Shown here piece by piece: positions 8,195-15,000 of a DNA stretch of 15,000 nt (position 1 is its first letter; every line of letters begins with the position of its first letter). A program made the translations under genes and the position numbers. The DNA is from Trachelipus rathkii. Lineage: Eukaryota; Arthropoda; Malacostraca; Isopoda; Trachelipodidae. The stretch spans positions 1 to 15,000 of the forward strand of contig JABUQX010116769.1 in the NCBI GenBank assembly GCA_015478945.1, written 5' to 3'. The notes beneath the pieces are model-generated. The model did no database searches. It was not told where the DNA came from and was given only the letters and a program-made list of their open reading frames with translations.

Positions 8195-8275
<81 letters not shown>
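8166..8275. repeat. (GA)n microsatellite
   Basis: About 110 bp of GA dinucleotides with occasional GAA or GAAT interruptions. It gives Arg-Glu frames on one strand and Leu-Ser frames on the other, none of them genes. It is an all-purine strand and could form a triplex. Confidence 0.95.
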
Positions 8276-8276
<1 letters not shown>

Positions 8277-8313
8277 AAAGCATTGATTCGCTTGTAAAAT
8301 TCCGGCATCTCAA

Positions 8314-8316
<3 letters not shown>

Positions 8317-8356
<40 letters not shown>

Positions 8357-8461
8357 TATATATATAATATATAATATATATATATATATTATATATATAT
8401 TATAATATATATATATTATTATATATATAGTAAATAATAATAATAAAGAATAATAATAATA

Positions 8462-8499
<38 letters not shown>

Positions 8500-8521
8500 T
8501 ATAATAATAATAATAATAATA
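8317..8521. repeat. (AT)n followed by (AAT)n microsatellite
   Basis: An imperfect (AT)n array covers about 8317-8430 and passes into (AAT)n to 8521. A 40-bp unique piece (8276-8316) separates it from the GA array, and 8522-8590 is short unique DNA with nothing recognisable. Confidence 0.95.
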
Positions 8522-8590
8522 ACTTCGTGAAATATATTGTTCAAAATGAATAACAAACATTGTGTAATCCGTGCGACCTTGAACTGACTC

Positions 8591-8648
8591 TTCCCTTCTT
8601 CTTTTTCTTCTTCTTCTTCTTCTTCTTCTTCTTCTTCTTCTTCTTTTT
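8591..8648. repeat. (TTC)n microsatellite
   Basis: Nearly uninterrupted TTC repeats after a CTTCCCTTC lead-in. The strand is all pyrimidine, of the same triplet class as GAA/TTC triplex-forming tracts. Confidence 0.95.
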
Positions 8649-8705
8649 AGCATTTAACTTATATAACGCTTAAACTAAAATTTCTTTCCTTTATCCTTCT
8701 ATGTA

Positions 8706-8726
8706 CTAATAATAATAATAATAATA

Positions 8727-8814
<88 letters not shown>

Positions 8815-8871
8815 TAATAAATAATAATAATACTGATATCAAATTCATCATTATAATAATAATAATAATAA
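8706..8871. repeat. (AAT)n microsatellite
   Basis: A long (AAT)n run covers 8706-8832. A short unique gap (TACTGATATCAAATTCATCA) is followed by a second short run at 8852-8871. Confidence 0.95.
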
Positions 8872-8889
8872 ACATCACACTTATTGATT

Positions 8890-9038
8890 GAAGCGGAGGC
8901 GGAGCAGAAGTCTGAACCGTGCCCGGAGCAGGAGTAAGAACCGCGCCCGGAGCCGGAGTATGAACAGCGCCCGGAGCCGGAGTCGGAGTCGGAGTCGGAG
9001 CCGGAGCCGGAGTCGGAGTCGGAGTCGGAGTCGGAGTC
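8890..9038. repeat. GC-rich minisatellite: 24-bp units degenerating into 6-bp units
   Basis: Four 24-bp units start at 8890, 8914, 8938 and 8962, the last three reading GAACCGTGCCCGGAGCAGG or close variants. From about 8983 only the end of the unit is reiterated, as GAGTCG/GAGCCG hexamers, to 9038. This produces open frames on both strands, including an Arg-Ser-rich one from an ATG at 8888 that looks like an RS domain and Pro-Thr and Asp-Ser frames on the minus strand. Because every frame of the repeat is open and both flanks are (AAT)n, I call it a repeat and not a gene. Confidence 0.85.
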
Positions 9039-9180
9039 AAAGCACAACACATCTCGAAGTAATTAATAAGATAATAAATAATAATAAAATAATAAATAAT
9101 AATATAATAATTAGGGAATGTGTGATGTGTTATGCGACACTCGCGCGTAAGTAAAAAATAATACAAAATGCTCAAGCAAG
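9039..9180. repeat. Short imperfect (AAT)n and flanking unique DNA
   Basis: 9060-9112 is an imperfect AATAAT tract. The rest up to 9180 is unique with no feature seen. Confidence 0.6.
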
Positions 9181-9300
9181 AACCTTCGGTTTGTCTGTTT
9201 GTCGAATTAATGGAGCCTTCGGGCTGATTAATTCTCCCCCTAAGCTAATATATCTCTATTCCATTGTATATAGAAAAAAGTGGTTCGGGAAGTGCTTCCC
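9181..9300. other. Cluster of three small hairpins with TTC(G) or TG loops
   Basis: AACC (9181-9184) pairs with GGTT (9188-9191) over TTC. GAATTAAT (9204-9211) pairs with ATTAATTC (9227-9234), with an inner AGCC (9214-9217) and GGCT (9222-9225) stem over a TTCG loop. GGGAAG (9287-9292) pairs with CTTCCC (9295-9300). The middle hairpin is the most convincing, with 8 + 4 bp. In a eukaryote these are not terminators, and no role is assigned. Confidence 0.6.
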
Positions 9301-9840
9301 ATACTACTACCATACGGCCTTCCATAAGCTGCCAGTATCGTCAAGACCTCAATTTTCACTTGTTTTCCACTGTCTCCACTTCTCGTTAATTTTCATTTAC
9401 ATATTAAAGATAAAATTTCCCACTGCAACCCAAACACCAAACATGGATCTACCCACCGCACAATCTCGCACTTTTCAAAAACCACCCCAACATGAACCAA
9501 CAATTCCTTCTCTTTATGCAATACGAGAACTTCCTAAAATTCCCGAAGTTACATACACACACCCCAGCTTTTAAAATTCTTCTAACCCACCGAATTTCTA
9601 TTGACTCTAGTCCTTAGAGTCATGCACAAAATTTCATTTATGTGATAAGAGTGAAAATCGAATATTGTTTAATAAACATTCTTCGCTCGCCCTCATTCCC
9701 CTCCTCCCGTGAAATACAAAATCCTTATTCACCACATTAATGTTTATTTTTCATTTGCTAAAAAATCTTTGTTTTACAATATCTTACATTTGATCAAATA
9801 TATGCATTAAGAGCAGGGTATGAGACAGACAATCTTTTCA
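9301..9840. other. Unique AT-rich region without a supported gene
   Basis: The longest + frame (127 codons, 9191-9574) starts inside the hairpin cluster, has no domain I recognise and shows no splice signals. A shorter ATG within it, at about 9443 in the context AAACATGG, gives 44 codons and is equally unsupported. GACTCTA (9603-9609) pairs with TAGAGTC (9615-9621). No transposon ends were seen. Confidence 0.5.
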
Positions 9841-9843
9841 GAA

Positions 9844-9844
<1 letters not shown>

Positions 9845-9880
<36 letters not shown>
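9845..9880. repeat. Poly(A) tract
   Basis: About 35 consecutive A. It could be the tail of a retroposed copy reading left to right. I could not recognise a SINE or LINE body upstream, or a target-site duplication. Confidence 0.85.
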
Positions 9881-9882
<2 letters not shown>

Positions 9883-10023
9883 AAACGAGATTTCTTTATC
9901 AGGTAACTGTTGGCAGTTATTCAATCCATGTAAGTCATCAATTTGAGGAAATTAAAATATAAACTTTCTCCCGCCAAAAACACATTCCTCTTCCACTTCC
10001 CATCAAGCAAATTTCCTCAGCGA

Positions 10024-10050
10024 AATATATATATATAGTATATATATATA

Positions 10051-10107
<57 letters not shown>

Positions 10108-10299
10108 ATTATATATTATATATATATTATATATATAATATATAGTATATATATATATTATATTATATATATATATATATATATACTATATATATAATAT
10201 ATATAATATTTATATATATATAATATGTTATATATATTAATATATATATATATATATTATATATTATTATATATATATATATAATATATAGTAATATAG

Positions 10300-10337
<38 letters not shown>

Positions 10338-10401
10338 ATATTATATATATATATATTTATATATTTATACCTTATATAATAATATATATATTATATATAT
10401 A

Positions 10402-10438
<37 letters not shown>

Positions 10439-10473
10439 TATAATACTAGTATATATATATATATATACTATAT

Positions 10474-10506
<33 letters not shown>

Positions 10507-10515
10507 GTATATAGT
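10024..10515. repeat. (AT)n microsatellite, about 490 bp
   Basis: Imperfect (AT)n with short ATT, TAG and TAC interruptions. It ends about 33 bp before the left end of the mariner-type element. Confidence 0.95.
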
Positions 10516-10548
10516 ACCTCGGCTATGTATATATATTTTTTAATTCTA

Positions 10549-10569
10549 CAGGGTGGCCAAGATAAAAGA
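10549..10569 (+). repeat. Mariner-type left terminal inverted repeat
   Basis: 21 bp starting CAGGGTGGCCAAGATAAAAG. Twenty of 21 positions match the complement of 11464-11484. It is preceded by TA. Confidence 0.9.
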
Positions 10570-10755
10570 TTTGATTTTATAAATGTATTTATTTGTATAA
10601 TTTGTATAATATTTGTAGGTAGCTGAGTGTTATGATATCTTAACGCTAGGGCGGCGCTCGAGCGGGGTCACGCGATGTCGAACGGCAAAGTAAATTCGTC
10701 TGTGCGACGTTTTGAGTAGCCAATTTGAAGCTTTTTGTTATAAGAAGTCAGCAGA

Positions 10756-11285
10756 ATGCCTTTTTCAATCCAACAAAGAGTGTTTATTGCTGAAACTTAT
10801 TTTGGATGTAAATCGTTTAAAACGTTAAATGAAATGTTCAAGATGAAATACCCAAACACAGCTGTTCCGGCAAAGATTGTTGTGCAGAAACTGATTAGTA
10901 AATTTCGAGCAACAGGTTCGGTCGCTAACGCCAAAAGTAACCGTAAAAAAAAAGTTTGTTCGGCGCAAAATATTGCACGTGTGCAAGAGACTATGGTTAG
11001 AAGTCCGCGGAAATCAACTAGACGTCTATCCTCACAACTAAGCATCAAACGAACGTACAGTTTCCTCAGGTTTAGGGCCTCCAAGATCGCCCGATCTGTC
11101 TACTTGTGATTTTTATTTGTGGGGTAATTTAAAGGGAAAGGTGTACAGAAACAACCCGCATAAATTGAGGAGTTGAAAACAAACATTCGCAATGCGATTG
11201 CGGATATCACACCACAAGAATTGGCAAACGTTTCCCGAAAACGATGTTGAAAATGTGCGAGTTGTGTATCCAGTTACAAATGTGA
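10756..11285 (+). pseudogene. Broken mariner-like transposase (N- and C-terminal parts only)
   Basis: The ATG at 10756 opens MPFSIQQRVFIAETYFGCKS, followed by KFRATGSVANAKS and SPRKSTRRLSSQLSIK. This is the paired helix-turn-helix N-terminus seen in mariner-like transposases of the DUF4817 type. At about 11060-11075 the frame jumps to the C-terminal end. In the +1 frame from 11078, PPRSPDLSTCDFYLWGN contains the motif around the third catalytic Asp (codon 11108-11110). The two earlier catalytic Asp residues and roughly the middle half of the protein are missing. A missing base near 11165 shifts the frame again (EELKTNIRNAIADITPQELA). A further shift near 11240 leads to MLKMCELCIQLQM and a stop at 11283-11285. 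The unbroken frame from 10756 stops at 11107-11109. Confidence 0.85.
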
Positions 11286-11298
11286 ACATTATACAGGC

Positions 11299-11300
<2 letters not shown>

Positions 11301-11332
<32 letters not shown>

Positions 11333-11337
11333 CCCCC
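11301..11337 (+). repeat. Poly(C) tract inside the transposon
   Basis: Twenty-nine consecutive C (11301-11329), one T and seven more C lie just after the transposase end. Such long C runs are rare in an AT-rich genome. The length may be affected by sequencing error. Confidence 0.9.
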
Positions 11338-11463
11338 TCTAAAGTGAACTATTGCCTATGAGTCCAGTACCTTGTTTTCATAAATAATAATTAATATTCT
11401 GTATTGTGTACCACAACAATAAACGAGTTAAATTTTCTGTTATTGTTTATGAAGACTGGGGCC

Positions 11464-11484
11464 TCTTTTATCTTGGCCACTCTG
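11464..11484 (-). repeat. Mariner-type right terminal inverted repeat
   Basis: TCTTTTATCTTGGCCACTCT and the final G, followed by TA. It is the complement of the left repeat with one difference. Confidence 0.9.
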
Positions 11485-11503
11485 TATATATATATATATT
11501 ATC

Positions 11504-11538
<35 letters not shown>

Positions 11539-11612
11539 GTATATATATATAATATATATATTATATATAAGTATATATATAGTATATATATATAATATAC
11601 TATAGTATATAT

Positions 11613-11644
<32 letters not shown>

Positions 11645-11646
11645 GT
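11485..11646. repeat. (AT)n microsatellite
   Basis: It begins exactly at the TA that flanks the right transposon end and runs to 11646 with a few ATT, TAG and CTA interruptions. Confidence 0.95.
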
Positions 11647-11669
11647 ATTACTTTTTTGCGTGTCACTTA

Positions 11670-11699
11670 CTTTTTTCTAAAATTTTTCCTGCTTTCTAG
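11670..11699 (+). promoter_or_regulatory. Predicted 3' splice site (polypyrimidine tract plus AG)
   Basis: TTTTTTCTAAAATTTTTCC and then TGCTTTCTAG. The pyrimidine-rich stretch ends in CTAG at 11696-11699, with a CTAAAA possible branch site about 20 bases upstream. Confidence 0.4.
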
Positions 11700-11895
11700 G
11701 TTTATTTTTCTTTCTCTCAAAGTTGTCACTATGTTCCAACTGTATATTTCAACAAATCAAATTTCTTTGACATTCGCAACAGTGCGTGCCACTTCAACGC
11801 AAAAAAAGATAAACCAACTGTTTCATTCTCATTTACAATTAAGAACGATTTCCCATTGAACGCGGTTCCTGTGGTTTTGCCTTGTTCACCTGGAG
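11700..11895 (+). CDS. Candidate internal protein-coding exon, unknown product
   Basis: The frame starting at 11700 is open for 65 codons without an ATG (VYFSFSQSCHYVPT ... PVVLPCSPG). In the same frame the triplet just before it (11697-11699) is a TAG that forms the AG of the acceptor, and a stop follows at about 11916 in the intron, so the open stretch fits the splice sites closely. The predicted peptide has ordinary globular composition, with alternating hydrophobic residues (VSFSFTIKNDFPL) suggesting beta strands, and three Cys. The exon is 196 nt, entering in phase 0 and leaving in phase 1. I do not recognise the protein. (AT)n arrays on both sides would be intronic. A chance open frame cannot be excluded, since no neighbouring exon was found. 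Confidence 0.4.
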
Positions 11896-11901
11896 GTAAG
11901 T
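11894..11901 (+). promoter_or_regulatory. Predicted 5' splice site AG|GTAAGT
   Basis: AGGTAAGT is a full match to the metazoan donor consensus, with GT at 11896-11897. Confidence 0.4.
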
Positions 11902-12011
11902 CTGTAATTAAAACATAGTTAATTAATAATTATCTCTTGTGTTTTTATGTTTTTTTAATCTACTTTTGTTCTTTACATACTTACTGATTGTTTATTTTTT
12001 CAAAACACGCA

Positions 12012-12049
12012 CTAAACATTTACTCGGAAATTTGTTTCCTCTTCCTCAG
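12012..12049 (+). promoter_or_regulatory. Possible 3' splice site ending at 12049
   Basis: ACTAAAC (a good branch-site match) at about 12011-12017 is followed by TTTGTTTCCTCTTCCTCAG ending at 12049. It would close a short intron of about 154 nt after the candidate exon. The sequence after it runs into (AT)n within about 25 bases, so no convincing exon follows. Confidence 0.2.
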
Positions 12050-12072
12050 TTTTCATATATCCTTCCTTTTTT

Positions 12073-12206
12073 CATATATATTATAATATATATATATATA
12101 TATATATATTATATAATATATATATATATTATATATATATAATATATATTATATGATAATACTATACCTATATATATATAATATATATATATATATTATT
12201 TATATA

Positions 12207-12263
<57 letters not shown>

Positions 12264-12268
12264 TAATA
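12073..12268. repeat. (AT)n microsatellite
   Basis: Imperfect (AT)n array directly downstream of the possible acceptor. Confidence 0.95.
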
Positions 12269-12269
12269 G

Positions 12270-12945
12270 TGTTCAGTTAGCTCCGGCTCTGGAGCGCCCC
12301 GAAGACCTTAGTTTCGGCTATACCAAGCAAAGTCCCAGAACAAATTTTCAAATGCAACACCATCTCTGTACACCCTACAAGCCTCAGCTCAAGCTTTGGG
12401 GCAGCTTCAATAGAACTTTCTGCCACTTTGGCTCCAGTTCTATCATTCAATATATTATTTGCCCATTCACGTCCTTTTTAAAAGCATTTTATTAGTTTTA
12501 TGAAGATGTTCTTATTTAGCAAAGTTCTGAGACGACGATACATTAAATTTGCGGGAACAACAAATTGCAAAGTTTAAGCATAACATATAAACACTCATTC
12601 CTTATACGAATTAAAAAGTTTTAGCTTATAAAAGAAACCAAAAACTTTCATTGTGGTTTTCATTCAGCGATAAGTACAAAAGGTAATCCACTAAATTAAT
12701 TGCAAATTAATTATATTGTTTCATTTTCAATTTGGAAATACTAAAATTTTGGATTTGGAAAGATTTCACAAACAAACGCTGAATCATTTTGAGTCTTCTT
12801 TACATGCACTATGGTATATTTATTTATAAAACATAAATATTAATACATTAGGATTTCTGCTAATTCTGCTAATCTGCCAAGATTATTGCTATAATTTCAT
12901 GCTAATCTGCATGCCAAACTGAAGATAGTATTAAGAAAAAAGATT
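12270..12945. other. Unassigned unique sequence, no supported gene
   Basis: 12270-12480 is less AT-rich than its surroundings. It contains a 66-codon stop-free minus-strand frame (12477 down to 12280, stop at 12277-12279) and also a long stop-free + frame over the same bases. Neither has an ATG start, good splice sites or a recognised domain. GCTCC (12280-12284) pairs with GGAGC (12291-12295). 12490-12945 is AT-rich with only small direct repeats such as TGCTAATCTGC, and I see nothing else. Confidence 0.4.
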
Positions 12946-13010
12946 ATTTAATTATTATTATTATTATTATTTATATTATTATTTATATTATTATAATTAT
13001 ATTATTTTTA

Positions 13011-13055
<45 letters not shown>

Positions 13056-13063
13056 TATTATTA

Positions 13064-13100
<37 letters not shown>

Positions 13101-13186
13101 ATTAATTATTATCATTATTCCATTATTATTATTAATTATTTTATTATTTATTTATTATTCTTATTATATTATTATTATTATTATTA

Positions 13187-13221
<35 letters not shown>

Positions 13222-13245
13222 ATTCTTTATTATTAATTATTATTA

Positions 13246-13281
<36 letters not shown>

Positions 13282-13345
13282 CATTATTATTATTATTATT
13301 ATTATAAATAATAATAATAATTATTATTATTATTATTATTATTAC

Positions 13346-13378
<33 letters not shown>

Positions 13379-13390
13379 AATATATATATA
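12946..13390. repeat. (ATT)n microsatellite
   Basis: Long imperfect (ATT)n on the + strand with a short switch to AAT around 13305-13320, ending in (AT)n at 13380-13390. Predicted peptides are Ile, Asn and Tyr runs only. Confidence 0.95.
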
Positions 13391-13535
13391 ATAAATAATA
13401 ACAATAATCTGGCAACAATTATAATAATAAAAGTAATCCCACGACACCATTTAGTCTTCAATATAAGTAATAACAATAATAATAATAATAATATATATTA
13501 TATTTCAGTAAAAATTATACATAATCAAAAGATAA
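13391..13535. other. Short AT-rich spacer between microsatellites
   Basis: A mix of degenerate AAT repeats and about 60 bp of unique sequence (for example CTGGCAACAATT and CCCACGACACCATTTAG). No feature recognised. Confidence 0.5.
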
Positions 13536-13830
<295 letters not shown>

Positions 13831-13856
13831 ATAATTATATTCAAATATAACATTAT

Positions 13857-13945
13857 ATTATTATTATTATTATTATTATTATATTATTATTATTATTATT
13901 GTTATTTTATTTATTAATTCATTTTTATGTATTATTATTATTATG
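13857..13945. repeat. (ATT)n microsatellite
   Basis: Imperfect ATT repeats, interrupted near 13897-13925. Confidence 0.9.
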
Positions 13946-14041
13946 TCTGAATAGTAGTTACCAAGAAACTTTCAGTTATTAACTTTTTTATTGATAATTT
14001 GGAATTTAGCATGTCGGAAAAATATTTGACTCTGACTCTTG

Positions 14042-14082
14042 ACACACATACGTACCCACACTCACACCCACACCAACACCCA
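14042..14082. repeat. CA-rich simple repeat
   Basis: Irregular CACACC and CACA units between a short unique piece (13946-14041) and the following (AT)n array. Confidence 0.7.
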
Positions 14083-14084
14083 AA

Positions 14085-14255
14085 TATGATATACTATATA
14101 TATATACTAATATAATACCTATATATATATATATATATATACATATATAATATTAATGTATATATATATATATATATATAATAATATATATATACATATA
14201 TATATAATATATATATAAATATATATATATATATATCATATATATAATATATTAG

Positions 14256-14287
<32 letters not shown>

Positions 14288-14567
14288 TATATATAATATA
14301 TAGTATTATTATATATATTATATATATATATATAGTATATATGCACACATATATATTATATATATATATATATTATATAATAATATATATATATATATTA
14401 TATAATATATATTATAATATATATATTTATAATATATATATATATATATACTATAAATTAATATTATATATTATATATATATATAATACCTATATATATA
14501 TATATATAATATATAGTATATAATATCTATATTATATATATAATATATATATATATATATAATATTA
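14085..14567. repeat. (AT)n microsatellite, about 480 bp
   Basis: Imperfect (AT)n with ATT and TAC/TAG interruptions and one GCACAC near 14342. It ends exactly at the CAGTGGCG transposon terminus. Confidence 0.95.
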
Positions 14568-14639
14568 CAGTGGCGTAACCAGAAATTTTTTCGGGGGGGG
14601 CCAAACAAAAATCGCTCCTTATCTATATATTATACGTAT

Positions 14640-14772
14640 GATAATAATATATATATATATATATAATATTAATATATATATATATCTATATATATATAAT
14701 ATATTATAATATATATATATTATAATTAAATATAATATATATATTCATTAATATATATATATTATAATATAA
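14640..14772. repeat. (AT)n microsatellite inside the hAT remnant
   Basis: Imperfect (AT)n between the transposon terminus and the coding remnant. It presumably expanded after insertion. Confidence 0.9.
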
Positions 14773-14857
14773 TGGATAGGCAAAATATTAATTCCTCAGA
14801 AAAAATGGGAAGAATTTGTATGAATTACTAAAATCATCTACCTAAATATTGTTAAGT

Positions 14858-14999
14858 TTAATCGCCTGACATGAGAGTTGAGCGAAGTCGAAGAAACATC
14901 GTCAATTTTGTTTCAATATTTCCGACTGTATGTAGAGATGCAAGTCCAACAAGTCTTTCATCTCCAATAGTCATTTCTCAAGTAGGCTTTCAGAAATCT
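14858..14999 (-). pseudogene. hAT transposase C-terminal (dimerisation) remnant, frameshifted
   Basis: The minus strand from the right edge reads RFLKAYLRN. After one extra base it continues as TIGDERLVGLASLHTVGN, then IETKLTMFLRLRS, ending at a TAA at 14858-14860. The pattern of 'L(R/K)..Y/WLR.TM..ERL..LA.L' is the hATC dimerisation region found at the end of hAT transposases, including the ZMYM-like group. The extra base at about 14965 breaks the frame, so this copy is dead at least here. The upstream catalytic part would lie to the right of the window. Confidence 0.7.
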
Positions 15000-15000
15000 A

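Larger units (their letters stand above)
10549..11484 (+). mobile_element. Tc1/mariner-superfamily element, internally deleted, 936 bp
   Basis: The ends are near-perfect terminal inverted repeats of 21 bp. The left one reads CAGGGTGGCCAAGATAAAAG and onward (10549-10569). The right one (11464-11484) is its complement with one mismatch at position 4. Both ends are flanked by TA (10547-10548 and 11485-11486), as expected for TA target-site duplication in this superfamily. The inside keeps the first third and the last quarter of a transposase gene and lacks the middle. It cannot make a working transposase but still has both ends, so it could have been mobilised in trans if a full-length relative existed. 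The right end abuts an (AT)n array directly. Confidence 0.9.
14568..15000 (-). mobile_element. hAT-like transposon, 3' end, partial (runs off the window)
   Basis: CAGTGGCGTAACCAG at 14568-14582, followed by a GGGGGGGG run at 14594-14601, is a typical CAGNGGCG-type hAT end. Reading inward, the minus strand carries the end of a hAT transposase (14858 to the window edge). The presumed other end lies outside the window, so inverted repeats and the 8-bp target duplication could not be checked. An (AT)n array at 14640-14772 lies between terminus and coding remnant. Confidence 0.7.

Noticed and set aside
8054..8653. 199-codon minus-strand frame
   Set aside because: It crosses TTC, AAT, AT and GA microsatellites. 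The product is homopolymeric Arg, Tyr, Leu, Ile and Ser.
8699..9175. 158-codon minus-strand frame and the RS-rich + frame over 8888-9154
   Set aside because: Both are translations of a 24/6-bp minisatellite and flanking AAT arrays. Every frame of that repeat is open.
9191..9574. 127-codon + frame
   Set aside because: No recognised domain, starts inside a hairpin cluster, no splice or promoter support, and composition like the surrounding DNA.
9845..9880. SINE or processed-pseudogene tail
   Set aside because: The poly(A) run is clear, but no tRNA-like boxes, gene similarity or target duplication could be identified upstream.
10797..11084. 95-codon minus-strand frame
   Set aside because: Antisense shadow of the recognised mariner transposase N-terminus.

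Overview
The window reads as non-coding, repeat-dominated eukaryotic DNA, most likely from an arthropod. A decapod crustacean is my best guess, by inference from the extreme load of AT, AAT/ATT, GA and TTC microsatellites plus degenerate Tc1/mariner-like and hAT-like transposons. Nothing looks bacterial: there are no operons, no tightly packed ORFs and no credible ribosome-binding sites. No complete protein-coding host gene is present. The only host coding signal I can argue for is one candidate internal exon at 11700-11895, a 65-codon stop-free frame bounded exactly by a good 3' splice site and a near-perfect GTAAGT donor.

Layout. 1-~1290 is one large imperfect palindrome (arms over 500 bp, cut by the left window edge). 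Its centre (531-760) is GC-rich and folds into a branched, T-shaped hairpin. ~1290-6560 is a degenerate satellite with a unit of about 300 bp, strongly C-poor on the + strand. It is interrupted by small islands (2428-3330, 4365-4545, 5060-5250) and bracketed by similar G-rich blocks at 1452-1510 and 6596-6645. 6780-7206 is a G-rich block followed by A/T homopolymer. 7225-7640 is a tandem repeat of about 115 bp with GGGG...CCCC hairpins, and 7640-7990 carries further hairpins. 7990-9110 is a run of different microsatellites plus a GC-rich 24-bp/6-bp minisatellite. 9110-9840 is mostly unique DNA with small hairpins and no supported gene.

10024-10515 is an (AT)n array. It is followed by a 936-bp internally deleted mariner-type element (10549-11484) with 21-bp terminal inverted repeats and TA at both ends. 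(AT)n arrays at 11485-11646 and 12073-12268 then surround the candidate exon. 12270-12945 is unassigned unique sequence. 12945-13945 is ATT/AAT arrays, including an AAT-to-ATT palindrome. 14085-14567 is (AT)n. From 14568 to the right edge is the end of a hAT-like transposon with a broken transposase C-terminus on the minus strand, itself invaded by an (AT)n array.

No genes here work together in a pathway. The main interest is structural: the long palindrome with a better-conserved branched apex, its relation to the neighbouring satellite, the base-composition skew that flips at its centre, and small hairpins with TTC(G)/GAA loops recurring in several unrelated parts of the window. All alignments were made by eye, so identities and boundaries are approximate. 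Noisy or chimeric long-read assembly is a live alternative for the palindrome.
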